The notes under the pieces were generated by a model. The model did not search any database. It was given only the letters and a program-made list of their open reading frames with translations, and had not been told where the DNA came from. Both the position numbers and the translations under genes were made by a program. A stretch of DNA of 64,000 bases from Verrucomicrobiota bacterium (GTDB taxonomy: Bacteria; Verrucomicrobiota; Verrucomicrobiia; Opitutales; Opitutaceae). Below are positions 35,327 through 45,762 of this stretch, one piece after another. How positions within the stretch are numbered: position 1 is the stretch's first letter; every line of letters starts with the position of its first letter. Where the stretch lies: assembly GCA_023457035.1 (NCBI GenBank), contig JAEWNN010000013.1, positions 10,845-74,844 on the forward strand, written 5' to 3'.

Positions 35327-36439
35327 ATGCAAACCCCGCCCGCCAACGCCGCCACCTTGCGGATCGAGGAGACCGCGGATCAGTGCCGCCTGACGGTCGG
35401 CGGGCGCTGGGACCACGCCGCCGAGCGGCCGCAGTGGAAGCCGGCGAAAGGTGCGACCCTCCGGCGCGTCGAGATTGTGGTGACGGAGCTGGAGCGCTGG
35501 GACGGCTCGCTGGTGCTCTTCCTCGGCGAGGTGCGCCGGCTCTGCGAGCGGCGCCACTGGGCACTCGCGGTGCGGGGGCTGCCGGCGGGGATCCCGCCGG
35601 CGCTCGTCCGACCGCAGCGCGGGCCGGCGGGCACGGGCGGCGGCTGGACGTGGTTTGCGGAGGTCGGCGTGGCGGCGCGGAAGTTCGTCGACGATGCGCT
35701 CGACTACGCGCGCTTCGTGGGCAACTGCACGATCGGCTTCGCGCACCTGCTGCGGAAACCCGGAAGTTTTCGTTGGGGCGACTGCCTGATCCAGATGCAG
35801 CAGTGCGGCGCGCAGGGCCTGCCCATCGTCGGGCTGATCAGTTTCCTCGTCGGCGTGATCATGGCGTACCAGTCGGCCGTGCTGCTGCGGCAGTTCGGGG
35901 CCGACATCTACGTGGCCGACCTGATCGGGCTCGGCGTGGTGCGCGAGATGGGGCCGATGATGGCGGCGGTGGTGCTGGCCGGGCGGACCGGCGCGGCGTT
36001 CGCCGCCGAGATCGGCAACATGAAGGCCAACGAGGAGATCGACGCTTTGGAGACGCTGGGCCTGAACCCCGTGCAGTTCCTCGTGCTGCCGCGGTTGGTG
36101 GCGCTGCAGCTGATGATGCCGCTGCTCACGCTCTACGCGAACGCCCTCGGCGTGCTCGGCGGCATGCTCATCGCGTGGGGCCTGCTCGACCTGCCGCCGA
36201 TCACCTACTGGATCGAGACCAAGAGCATCCTCGATCTCTCCGACCTCGCCAGCGGCCTGATCAAGAGCATGGCGTTCGGCGGGCTGATCGGCTTCGCGGG
36301 CTGCCTGCGCGGCATGCAGGCCGACCGCAGCGCTGCCGGCGTGGGCAAGGCGGCGACCTCGGCGGTCGTCACCGCCATCCTCTGCATCATCCTCGCCGAC
36401 GCCGTGTTCGCGGTGATCTTCAACATTCTCGGCTTCTGA
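35327..36439 (+). CDS. MlaE-family ABC permease with N-terminal STAS domain
   Basis: 370 residues from ATG 35327. Residues about 8-85 are a STAS-like domain (ADQCRLTVGGRWD, VEIVVTELERWDGSLVLFLG). From about 115 on it is the MlaE permease: GLPIVGLISFLVGVIMAYQS, GLGVVREMGPMMAAVVLAGR, TGAAFAAEIGNMKANEEIDA, LETLGLNPVQFLVLPRLVAL. In E. coli the STAS partner MlaB is a separate protein. First of four genes for inter-membrane phospholipid transport. Confidence 0.9.
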   Translation: MQTPPANAATLRIEETADQCRLTVGGRWDHAAERPQWKPAKGATLRRVEIVVTELERWDGSLVLFLGEVRRLCERRHWALAVRGLPAGIPPALVRPQRGPAGTGGGWTWFAEVGVAARKFVDDALDYARFVGNCTIGFAHLLRKPGSFRWGDCLIQMQQCGAQGLPIVGLISFLVGVIMAYQSAVLLRQFGADIYVADLIGLGVVREMGPMMAAVVLAGRTGAAFAAEIGNMKANEEIDALETLGLNPVQFLVLPRLVALQLMMPLLTLYANALGVLGGMLIAWGLLDLPPITYWIETKSILDLSDLASGLIKSMAFGGLIGFAGCLRGMQADRSAAGVGKAATSAVVTAILCIILADAVFAVIFNILGF

Positions 36440-36458
36440 TCCGCGCCCCGTTTCCCCG

Positions 36459-37238
36459 ATGAGCAACGCCGCCGACAACGCGATCGAAGTGCAGGGGCTG
36501 GAGTGTCGCCAGGGCGAGCGGACGATCCTGCACGACGTGAACTTCACCGTGGCGCGGGGCGAGCTGTTCTTCGTCATCGGCGGGAGCGGTTGCGGCAAGA
36601 GCACGCTGCTCAAACACCTCATCGGCCTGCTGCCGGTGGCCGCGGGGCGCATCGCCTACTTCGGGCGCGACTTCACCGCGGCCGGACCGGCCGAGCGGCG
36701 CGAGATGCAGAAGGGCTTCGGCGTGTCGTACCAATACGGTGCGCTTTGGAGTTCGATGACGCTGGCGGAGAACGTGGCCCTGCCGTTGCAGGAGTACACG
36801 GCGCTCACGGCTGCCGAGCGGCGCGAGATCGTGCGCTGGAAGCTCGCGCAGGTCGGCCTCTCCGGCTGCGAGGACCAGTTCCCCGCGGAGGTGAGCGGCG
36901 GCATGCGCAAGCGCGCCGCGATCGCCCGCGCCCTCGCGCTCGATCCGCAGATCATCTTCTTCGACGAGCCGGCCGCCGGCCTCGACCCGATCACCTCGCG
37001 CGCCCTCGACCGCCTCATCCTCGAGATCCGCGACAACCTCCACACCACGATGGTCATCGTCTCGCACGAGTTGCCGAGCATCCTCGGCATCGCCGATCGC
37101 GCGATCCTCCTGCACCGCGAGGTGCAGGGCATCCTCGCCGAGGGGGCGCCTCGGCGTCTGCTGGCCGAGGCGACCGATCCGCGCGTGCGCGAGTTCCTCG
37201 CACCCGAGGATGTGGTCTCCGCTTCGAATCACCCGTGA
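36459..37238 (+). CDS. MlaF-family ABC transporter ATPase
   Basis: 259 residues. Walker A GGSGCGKSTLLKHLIGLLP; Q-loop region GVSYQYGALWSSMTLAENV; signature VSGGMRKRAAIARALALDP; Walker B IIFFDEPAAGLDPITSRALD; switch His in VIVSHELPSIL. It drives the MlaE permease. The last bases overlap the GTG start of the MCE gene. Confidence 0.94.
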   Translation: MSNAADNAIEVQGLECRQGERTILHDVNFTVARGELFFVIGGSGCGKSTLLKHLIGLLPVAAGRIAYFGRDFTAAGPAERREMQKGFGVSYQYGALWSSMTLAENVALPLQEYTALTAAERREIVRWKLAQVGLSGCEDQFPAEVSGGMRKRAAIARALALDPQIIFFDEPAAGLDPITSRALDRLILEIRDNLHTTMVIVSHELPSILGIADRAILLHREVQGILAEGAPRRLLAEATDPRVREFLAPEDVVSASNHP

Positions 37239-38260
37239 AAACCAAACTCAGTCCCACGCTCATCGGCATCTTCGTGATCGGCGGTTTCCTGTTGCTGCTG
37301 ATCGGCGTGCTCGCGTTCGGCGGCGCCTCGCTCTTCACCAAACCGCAGCGTTTCGCCGTGTTCTTCGACGAGTCCGTGCACGGGCTCGATCCCGGGGCGC
37401 CGGTGAAGCTGCGCGGCGTGCGGGTGGGCCGCGTGGCCGACATCACCGTGCGGTTCGATGCCGCCAGGCGCGACTCCGTCGTCGAGGTCGTTTGCGAGGT
37501 GACGAAGAACGTGCTCGTTGGCCCCGAGGGAAAACGCATCGATTTCTCGGAGTCGGGCCGGATCGGCGAACTCGTGAAGGACGGCATGCGCGCCGAGTTG
37601 GCCGTCCAGGGGCTGGCGACCGGCCTGCTCTACGTGGAGCTCAACTTCGACGAGGAGCAGAAGTACCCGCTGCCGGCCGAGCTCCCGAACTCCGACATCC
37701 CGGTTGTTCCCGCGGTGCCGTCGATGATCGCGGAGTTCACCGCCAGCATCACCGAGATCCTCGGCAAGCTCGGGCAAGTCGACTACGCGGGCATTTCCAC
37801 GGAGTTGAAGGCACTGATGGCGACCACACGCACCAAGATCGATGCGCTCCAGCTTCAGCCCGCCATCGACGAGGTGCAGTCCGCCGCGGCCGCCGTGCGG
37901 GTGCTCGCGAGCGACCCGAAACTCGGCGAGGCCTTTGTCGGTGTGAACCGTGTGCTGGCGGACCTCCGGGCCATGATCGGCCATGTCGACGAGCAGGTCG
38001 GCCCGACGGGCGAGGGCTTGCAGCGCACGCTCGCCGAGGCGCGCAGTGCGATGGAACAGCTCAACGCTGCCGCCCTTTCGGTGCGAAGCTTCACCGGCCC
38101 GCAGACCGGCATCGGCGAGGAGGTGGTGCAGACGATGCGGCGCGTGGCCGAGGCCGCGGAGTCGCTGCAGCGGCTGGTCGATTTTCTCGAGCGCAACCCG
38201 AACTCCCTCATCACCGGCCGGCCGCCGGTCGGACCCGCCGGTTCCGGCCGGCGTCGTTGA
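37235..38260 (+). CDS. MlaD/MCE-domain lipid transport protein
   Basis: 341 residues from GTG 37235, overlapping the previous stop (GTGA). One N-terminal transmembrane helix (LIGIFVIGGFLLLLIGVLAF) is followed by an MCE domain: FAVFFDESVHGLDPGAPVKL, RGVRVGRVADITVRFD, and LVKDGMRAELAVQGLATGLL. The remaining 180 residues form long helices ending in a polar tail, as in PqiB/Mce-type proteins. It should span from the inner membrane into the periplasm and carry lipid. Confidence 0.9.
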   Translation: MKTKLSPTLIGIFVIGGFLLLLIGVLAFGGASLFTKPQRFAVFFDESVHGLDPGAPVKLRGVRVGRVADITVRFDAARRDSVVEVVCEVTKNVLVGPEGKRIDFSESGRIGELVKDGMRAELAVQGLATGLLYVELNFDEEQKYPLPAELPNSDIPVVPAVPSMIAEFTASITEILGKLGQVDYAGISTELKALMATTRTKIDALQLQPAIDEVQSAAAAVRVLASDPKLGEAFVGVNRVLADLRAMIGHVDEQVGPTGEGLQRTLAEARSAMEQLNAAALSVRSFTGPQTGIGEEVVQTMRRVAEAAESLQRLVDFLERNPNSLITGRPPVGPAGSGRRR

Positions 38261-38274
38261 ATTTCCGTAACGCC

Positions 38275-38913
38275 ATGAAAACGCTCTCTGTTGCGACCTT
38301 TCCCCGGCTTGTCGCCGCCCTCGTTCTTGCCGTGTTGGCCGGCTGCAACCTGCCCACCGCCCAACCCGATCCGACCCGTTTCTACCTGCTGTCCGCTCCG
38401 GGCGCTGCGCCGGCCTCTGCCCCGGCGACCGACGGCGCCCGTGCGGCGACGCTCGGGCTCTGCCGCATCGAGCTGCCTGCCTATCTGCGTTCGCCCGCCG
38501 TGGTGCTCCGGCCCGGTGGCACGGAGGTGGTGCGGGTGCGCGATGCGCGTTGGGCGGAATCGCTCGAGCAGGGGATCGCACGCCTTCTGCGCGAGACGTT
38601 GCTGGCGCAGGCGGGAGTGCGTGCGGTTGTCGCCTATCCGGCGCCGCAGGCGGTGCTGCCGCAGTACGAGATCACCGTGCGCGTGCTGGCCTGCGAGGGC
38701 GTTGTCGGCCCCGAAGGTCGGCGGGCACGCTTCGCCGCCGCGTGGGAGATCCGTGCGACGGAAGCTGGTGCTGGCGCGGCACCGGTGGCCGCGGGCACGT
38801 TCGAGAGTGCGCCCGCCGATTGGACGGAGGGCGACTATGCTGCGCTCACCGCGAGGCTGGGCGACGCGGTTGCCTCGCTTGGGCGCGAACTGGCGGCGGC
38901 TTTGCCGAAGTAG
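38275..38913 (+). CDS. ABC-type transport auxiliary lipoprotein (PqiC-like)
   Basis: 212 residues with a lipoprotein signal (lipobox VLAGC) then TRFYLLSAPGAAP, the start typical of the PqiC/ABC_trans_aux family. LGLCRIELPAYLRSPAVVLR and RDARWAESLEQGIARLLRET fit the family. It probably docks the MCE assembly to the outer membrane. Last gene of the four-gene Mla-type operon. Confidence 0.85.
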   Translation: MKTLSVATFPRLVAALVLAVLAGCNLPTAQPDPTRFYLLSAPGAAPASAPATDGARAATLGLCRIELPAYLRSPAVVLRPGGTEVVRVRDARWAESLEQGIARLLRETLLAQAGVRAVVAYPAPQAVLPQYEITVRVLACEGVVGPEGRRARFAAAWEIRATEAGAGAAPVAAGTFESAPADWTEGDYAALTARLGDAVASLGRELAAALPK

Positions 38914-39107
38914 GGGGCTGGGGCTTGTTTTGCCCCCGGATTTCCCGCGCATGAGGCGCGAACGGGCGGGCGGGCGGAATTTTCGGCCGCCCAATCATCC
39001 CACTTGCCAAACCCGCGTTCCTCCGGTGTCCTGACCGGCTCCGGTGCGTGTGCGCCACGGCGAAGATCGCCGATAGCGGACGCCTGCCGCTCAATTCCAT
39101 CCAGTAA

Positions 39108-40178
<1,071 letters not shown>

Positions 40179-40212
40179 GCTTCGCAGCACTTCACTGAAG
40201 GCTGATCACTCT

Positions 40213-40259
40213 GAAGGGCTGAAGGCTGACTCGATTCAGCGTTCAGCCCTTCTTTTTTT
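40213..40259 (+). terminator. Terminator/attenuator after gapA
   Basis: An 18-bp stem with one mismatch (40213-40229 with 40235-40252) and a run of seven T. It sits between gapA and pgk, so it may only partly stop transcription and set gapA above pgk. The stem is made of CTGAAGGCTGA-type words. Confidence 0.85.
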
Positions 40260-40308
40260 GCCCTCGCGTCCGCTTCCCCTTTCCCTCGCCGCTTCCCTCC
40301 ATTCTGCC

Positions 40309-41565
<1,257 letters not shown>

Positions 41566-41575
41566 GGCTTCCGCG

Positions 41576-41691
41576 GCAGTAGCGAGTAGCGGGGAGTGAA
41601 CAGCGAGTAGTCGATATTCGCTGTTCACCCTGCTTCTCCTGCTGACAACCTCCTCGCTACTCGATTCTCACTACTCACTACTTTTCCTACA
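41576..41691. repeat. Spacer of GAGTAGCG words with inverted copies
   Basis: Near-copies of AGTAGCG/GAGTAGT occupy 41578-41615; inverted words CGCTACTC, CTCACTACTCACTACT follow at 41664-41686. An internal hairpin pairs GTGAACAGCGA (from 41597) with TCGCTGTTCAC. It fills the pgk-tpiA spacer. Confidence 0.75.
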
Positions 41692-42459
41692 ATGGCTCGC
41701 AAAATCCTCATCGCTGGTAACTGGAAGATGAACAAGACGGCCGCCGAAGGCGCTGAACTCGCCAAGGCCATCGTCTCCGCCGCCGGCAGATCCACCGCCG
41801 TCGAGATCGTCGTCTGCCCGACGTTCACCGCTCTCGAGTCCGTCTCGAAGGTGCTCGAAGGTTCCGACATCAAGCTCGGCGCGCAGAACATGCACGCCGC
41901 CGCCTCCGGCGCCTACACCGGCGAGATCTCGGCCGGAATGCTCCGCTCGCTCTTCTGCTCGTACGTGATCCTCGGTCACAGCGAGCGCCGCACCTACTTC
42001 GGCGAGACCGATGCGATTGTGAACCAGAAGGTCGTCGCCGCCCTCAAGGCCCAGCTCAAGCCCATCCTCTGCGTCGGCGAGACGCTCCAGGAGCGCGAGG
42101 CCGGCAAGGCCTTCGACGTCGTCCGCACCCAGACCGTCGGCGGCCTCGCCGGCGTCACCAAGGAGCAGATCGCCGACGTGGTGATCGCCTACGAGCCCGT
42201 CTGGGCCATCGGCACCGGCAAGGTCGCCACGACCGCGCAGGCGCAGGAAGTGCACGCCTTCATCCGCAAGCTCCTCACTGAGCTCTACGGCGAGGCGGCC
42301 CAGCGCGTTCGCATCCTTTACGGCGGCTCGATGAAGCCCGACAACGCCCCCGAGCTCCTCAAGCAGGAGGACATCGACGGCGGCCTCATCGGCGGCGCGG
42401 CCCTCCAGGCCCCGTCCTTCCTCGAGCTCGTCAAGGCTGGCAGCACTGCCAAGGCCTGA
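41692..42459 (+). CDS. tpiA: Triosephosphate isomerase
   Basis: 255 residues. IAGNWKMNKTAAEG (Lys and Asn), GHSERRTYFGE (catalytic His), VVIAYEPVWAIGTGKVAT (catalytic Glu and flexible loop), RILYGGSMKPDNAPELL and DGGLIGGAAL. Last gene of the gapA-pgk-tpiA cluster. Confidence 0.97.
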   Translation: MARKILIAGNWKMNKTAAEGAELAKAIVSAAGRSTAVEIVVCPTFTALESVSKVLEGSDIKLGAQNMHAAASGAYTGEISAGMLRSLFCSYVILGHSERRTYFGETDAIVNQKVVAALKAQLKPILCVGETLQEREAGKAFDVVRTQTVGGLAGVTKEQIADVVIAYEPVWAIGTGKVATTAQAQEVHAFIRKLLTELYGEAAQRVRILYGGSMKPDNAPELLKQEDIDGGLIGGAALQAPSFLELVKAGSTAKA

Positions 42460-42482
42460 GCGATCCGAGATCCGCACCCTTC

Positions 42483-42518
42483 AAGCCGCGGCGCCGAGCG
42501 ATCGGCCCGCGGCTTCTT
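42483..42518 (+). terminator. Intrinsic terminator of tpiA
   Basis: AAGCCGCG (42483-42490) pairs with CGCGGCTT (42508-42515), with an inner CCGA/TCGG pair, followed by a short T-rich tract. Confidence 0.75.
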
Positions 42519-42641
42519 TGCGTTGTCGGCTGAGCCACCCCGCCGGCCCCCCCGATCCACCGGTTGAACGCCGGTTGTGTCGGGATGATGGCTACGGAAC
42601 CACCGCCACGCGCCCTCCGATGCGCGGCAGTATCGGGCGCT

Positions 42642-43406
42642 TCAGCGGCGCCGAAGCACGAAGAACTCGTAGCCGTACCACGTGCCGAAGCGACGGTGCA
42701 GGCCGATCTCGGCGGCGATGGAATCTAGGGCGGCGGTCGCCTCGGGCTCGGCGGCGTACTTGGGGCGCAGCGCGGCGATGCGTTGCTCCATTGGAGTGTA
42801 GAAGTCGTCCCACCACGCGGCATCGGGCAGCGTGAAATGTCCACGCATCTCGTAGCCGCCCACCCTGGCGATGAGCGCGAGGTTGCCGGCCACATCGGTC
42901 ATGGCCGGGTACTCCTTCCTCCACATGTCGCGAACGCCCTCCGGCGGATCGGACCGGAGCCAGACCGCCTCGGTGAAGACGAGATGTCCGCCGGGGCGGA
43001 GCAGCGGCTGCCACAGACGCAATGCCCGGTCGATACCGAGGAAGTAGGCGGCGCCTTCGCACCAGATGAGGCCGATGCTCCCGGCCGCGGCCGGCGGCGC
43101 AGCCATGTCGCCGACCACAGTGGTGACGCGGTCGAGCAGGCCGGCTACGGCGAGCCGCCGCCGGGCCTCGGCAATGAAAGGTGCGTGGCTGTCGATCGCG
43201 GTGATCCGTCCTCCCGTGAGGCTGGCGAGGTGGAGCGTCTGCGCGCTGCTGCCGCAGCCGAGATCGAGGACCGAGGGGGCGGACGGGAGTGGGCCGCAGA
43301 GGGCGAGAGCGCGGGCCGCCGACTCGAGGTTGCCGGGGCCCTGGCGCGGGAGGTGTTCGTAAACGTCGAAGAAGACCTCCCAGAAACGCGGTGACGGTTC
43401 GGCCAT
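42642..43406 (-). CDS. Class I SAM-dependent methyltransferase
   Basis: 254 residues. Motif I VLDLGCGSSAQTLHLA, acidic motif II ITAIDSHAPFI, motif III region VVGDMAAPPAAAGSIGLIWC, then LLRPGGHLVFTEAVWL. The C-terminal FGTWYGYEFFVLRRR is seen in small-molecule methyltransferases near UbiE/MenG-like enzymes. Substrate unknown. Confidence 0.82.
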   Translation of the reverse strand: MAEPSPRFWEVFFDVYEHLPRQGPGNLESAARALALCGPLPSAPSVLDLGCGSSAQTLHLASLTGGRITAIDSHAPFIAEARRRLAVAGLLDRVTTVVGDMAAPPAAAGSIGLIWCEGAAYFLGIDRALRLWQPLLRPGGHLVFTEAVWLRSDPPEGVRDMWRKEYPAMTDVAGNLALIARVGGYEMRGHFTLPDAAWWDDFYTPMEQRIAALRPKYAAEPEATAALDSIAAEIGLHRRFGTWYGYEFFVLRRR

Positions 43407-43493
43407 GACGTATTCAGGATCTTCGAGGTAGGGGCTACGCGAGGGGTGTTCGTCGCGATCGTGCCGCGGGCGGCGTTCTCCGGCAGGGCGTGC

Positions 43494-44258
43494 CTACGGA
43501 TTCAGGATCCGCAGCACCTCGGCATGGAGCTTCGGATGGGCGGCGAGGGTGGACTTGGCGCCCATCGGTTCGCGCCCCTGCCAGTCGGTGATCACCCCTC
43601 CCGCACCGCGGATCACCGGTACGAGCGCGGCGATGTCCCACGGGTTCATCACCGGGTCGCCCATGATGTCGGCCCAGCCGGTGGCGACGAGCAGGTAGCC
43701 GTAGCAGTCGCCCCAGGTGCGGACCAGGCGCACGCGTTGCGTGAGCGCCTCCCAGCCGGCGGCGCTTTGATGCTGCGGCACGGAGAGCGTGTCGGTGACG
43801 AGCAGCGTGGCGGCGGCGAGGTCGGCCGGCTCGCGCAGGCGCACGGGTTTGCCGTTGAGCGTGGTCGCCGTGCCGTCGCCGACGACGAGCTGGCGGAGAA
43901 TGGGTTGGTGGATGCAGCCGAGGACTGGTTGCCCGCGATGGAGCAGGGCGATGAGCGTGCCGAAGAGCGGGCAGGCGGCGGCGAAGCTCTTCGTGCCGTC
44001 GATCGGATCGAGCACCCAGACGAACTCCGCGTCGGCACGGTCGTTGCCGTACTCCTCGCCGAGCACGCCATGATCGGGAAAACGTTTCGCGATCATCGCG
44101 CGCATCAGCTCCTCGGCACCGCGGTCGGCGGCGGTCACGGGCGTCTGGTCGGACTTCATCTCGACGGCGACGTCGTGGCTGCCGAAGAGCGGGCGGATGA
44201 AGTCGCCGCTGGCGGTGGCGAGTTCGTGCAGAAAGGCGCGATAGGGTGCGAGGTCCAC
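43494..44258 (-). CDS. Inositol-monophosphatase-family phosphatase (HisN-like)
   Basis: 254 residues from GTG 44258. Metal-site motifs: VTAADRGAEELMRA, GVLGEEYG, WVLDPIDGTKSFA (DPIDGT), GDCYGYLLVATGWADIM and NPWDIAALVPVIRGAGG (WD). It is close in pattern to the histidinol-phosphate phosphatases of this fold. No his genes are adjacent. The frame stays open for 200 more codons upstream but crosses repeat-like DNA, so GTG 44258 gives the natural N-terminus. Confidence 0.85.
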   Translation of the reverse strand: MDLAPYRAFLHELATASGDFIRPLFGSHDVAVEMKSDQTPVTAADRGAEELMRAMIAKRFPDHGVLGEEYGNDRADAEFVWVLDPIDGTKSFAAACPLFGTLIALLHRGQPVLGCIHQPILRQLVVGDGTATTLNGKPVRLREPADLAAATLLVTDTLSVPQHQSAAGWEALTQRVRLVRTWGDCYGYLLVATGWADIMGDPVMNPWDIAALVPVIRGAGGVITDWQGREPMGAKSTLAAHPKLHAEVLRILNP

Positions 44259-44315
44259 GGCGGGAGGTTGCCGGGTTCGGCGACGAAGTTCACCCCAAAA
44301 CCGCGGACGGCGGAA

Positions 44316-44454
44316 ACAGACCACCGACAGAAGACAACGAAGGAAACGAAGGGGAATCCGGCTGGTGCCGCCGTGCGCAGCGAGGCGTACCCCATCGCCT
44401 CTTGTTTCCCCGTTTCGTGGTTCGGACTTCGTTCGCTTCGTCGCCGTCTGTCGC
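44316..44454. repeat. Imperfect inverted repeat built from ACGAAGG words
   Basis: The left arm (from about 44324: CGACAGAAGACAACGAAGG then AAACGAAG) is matched by the inverted right arm (to about 44454: CTTCGTTCGCTTCGTCG, then CCGTCTGTCG). The arms agree at most positions over about 27 bases, with about 70 bases between. It occupies the 250-bp divergent spacer between the phosphatase and exonuclease genes. Confidence 0.75.
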
Positions 44455-44508
44455 TCCAGCGGAGTGTTTTGGATCGGCGTGCGGTGGGTGAGTGGTTTGC
44501 ATCGCGGC

Positions 44509-45174
44509 ATGCCTTGGCGCGCCATCCCCATCCACTTCCTCGACTTCGAGGGCAGCCTCGCGGGCGGGGTGGTCGAATACGGCATGGCGGTGTTGCACGG
44601 CGGCGAGGTGACTGAGACGGTCACGCGGTTGTGTCGACCCAGCGGAGCGATCCGCCGCGAGGACTCCGCGGTGCATGGGATCGGCGCCGCCGATGTGGCC
44701 GATGCTGCGCCGCTGGCCGCCGACTGGGAGCGGTTCGCCGGCTGGCGCCAACGCGGGCCGCTGGCCGCGCATTTCGCGGGCACGGAGAACTCGCTGCTCA
44801 AGGCCACATGGCCGTACGCGCGGCAGTCGCCGGAGTTCGCGCGGGTCGGTGCGACGACGAACGACTGGGGCCCCTGGATCGACACCGGCCGGCTGGTGCC
44901 GCAGCTCTTCCGCGGAGTCGGGTCGGCGAAGCTCGAGGATCTGGTGACGCAGTTCTCGCTCGGTGCGGAGCTCGCCGCGCTGGCGGAGAAACACTGTCCG
45001 CCGACTCGGCGGCGTTACCACGCGGCGTTGTACGATGCGCTCGCTGCGGCGCTGCTGTTGCGTGCAGCACTGGCGCGGCCGGAGTTCGCGGGGGCGACGC
45101 TGCCGTGGCTGCTGGAGCTCAGCTCGCTCGATCCGGTGCGCCGCGAGTCGTTGCGGCAGGGCGAGCTGTTCTGA
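44509..45174 (+). CDS. DEDD-family 3'-5' exonuclease (DnaQ-like)
   Basis: 221 residues from ATG 44509. Exo I motif: IHFLDFEGSLAGGVVEYG (DFE). Exo II-like region: PLAAHFAGTENSLLKATW, where the usual Asp is replaced or shifted. Exo III: RRYHAALYDALAAALLL (HxxxxD). The family removes 3' nucleotides from DNA or RNA. The unusual Exo II region means activity should not be assumed. Confidence 0.75.
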   Translation: MPWRAIPIHFLDFEGSLAGGVVEYGMAVLHGGEVTETVTRLCRPSGAIRREDSAVHGIGAADVADAAPLAADWERFAGWRQRGPLAAHFAGTENSLLKATWPYARQSPEFARVGATTNDWGPWIDTGRLVPQLFRGVGSAKLEDLVTQFSLGAELAALAEKHCPPTRRRYHAALYDALAAALLLRAALARPEFAGATLPWLLELSSLDPVRRESLRQGELF

Positions 45175-45186
45175 GCGCGGAGGCGC

Positions 45187-45708
45187 TCAACGGAGCGTGA
45201 AGTCGAGCGTGGCGTCGGCCCCGGTGCCGGTGACGCAGGCTTCGAAGGCGAGCTTCTCGGTACGGATGAAGGTGGTGCGCTCGATCAGCCGGTACTTCTG
45301 CGTCGCGCTCAGGCCCTTGGTCTCCTTGATCTCGACCACCCGCCGCCGCGTCGGCCCCTCCTCGGCGGTGTCGTGGTAGTGGTGCAACGTGGCGGTGCCG
45401 GGCAAACGCCAGCGACCGTCCCAACCCGGCACCGGCGCCGGGGCGGCCAGATCCACGGCGATCTCGAGCCGCTCGCCGACGGCCGTGTAACGTTTCGCTA
45501 GATACTCACGGATCAGCCGGTGGGCCGCGGCGGTCACCTTGGCCGGCTCGTCCGACGTTGGCTCGGGTTCTGCCGGCACCACGGCGGGCGCCGGGCCGGA
45601 CGCAGGTTCCGACAGGCTCTCGCCACTTGCCGCCCGAACGACGGTCACCGCCAAGAGCGCGGCGACCGTGGCGTGAAGGATAACCCGCCGAAGGATCGGT
45701 GTTCCCAT
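45187..45708 (-). CDS. Secreted hypothetical protein
   Basis: 173 residues from ATG 45708 with a signal peptide (LRRVILHATVAALLAVTVVR). After a Pro/Glu linker, AAAHRLIREYLAKRYTAVGE forms a helix and the rest is beta-rich (GTATLHHYHDTAEEG, RRRVVEIKETKG). No family recognised. It is convergent with the exonuclease gene and lies downstream of the membrane glycosyltransferase, 54 bases away in the same direction. Confidence 0.6.
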   Translation of the reverse strand: MGTPILRRVILHATVAALLAVTVVRAASGESLSEPASGPAPAVVPAEPEPTSDEPAKVTAAAHRLIREYLAKRYTAVGERLEIAVDLAAPAPVPGWDGRWRLPGTATLHHYHDTAEEGPTRRRVVEIKETKGLSATQKYRLIERTTFIRTEKLAFEACVTGTGADATLDFTLR

Positions 45709-45762
45709 GATGGCCCAGAATGGGTGCGCGGAGAACGGTGACAAGCCGGTTCCTTGCGGGGC

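Noticed and set aside
44259..44885. N-terminal extension of the inositol-monophosphatase-like gene by about 200 codons
   Set aside because: The extension crosses the inverted repeat and runs antisense to the exonuclease gene; GTG 44258 gives the usual length.
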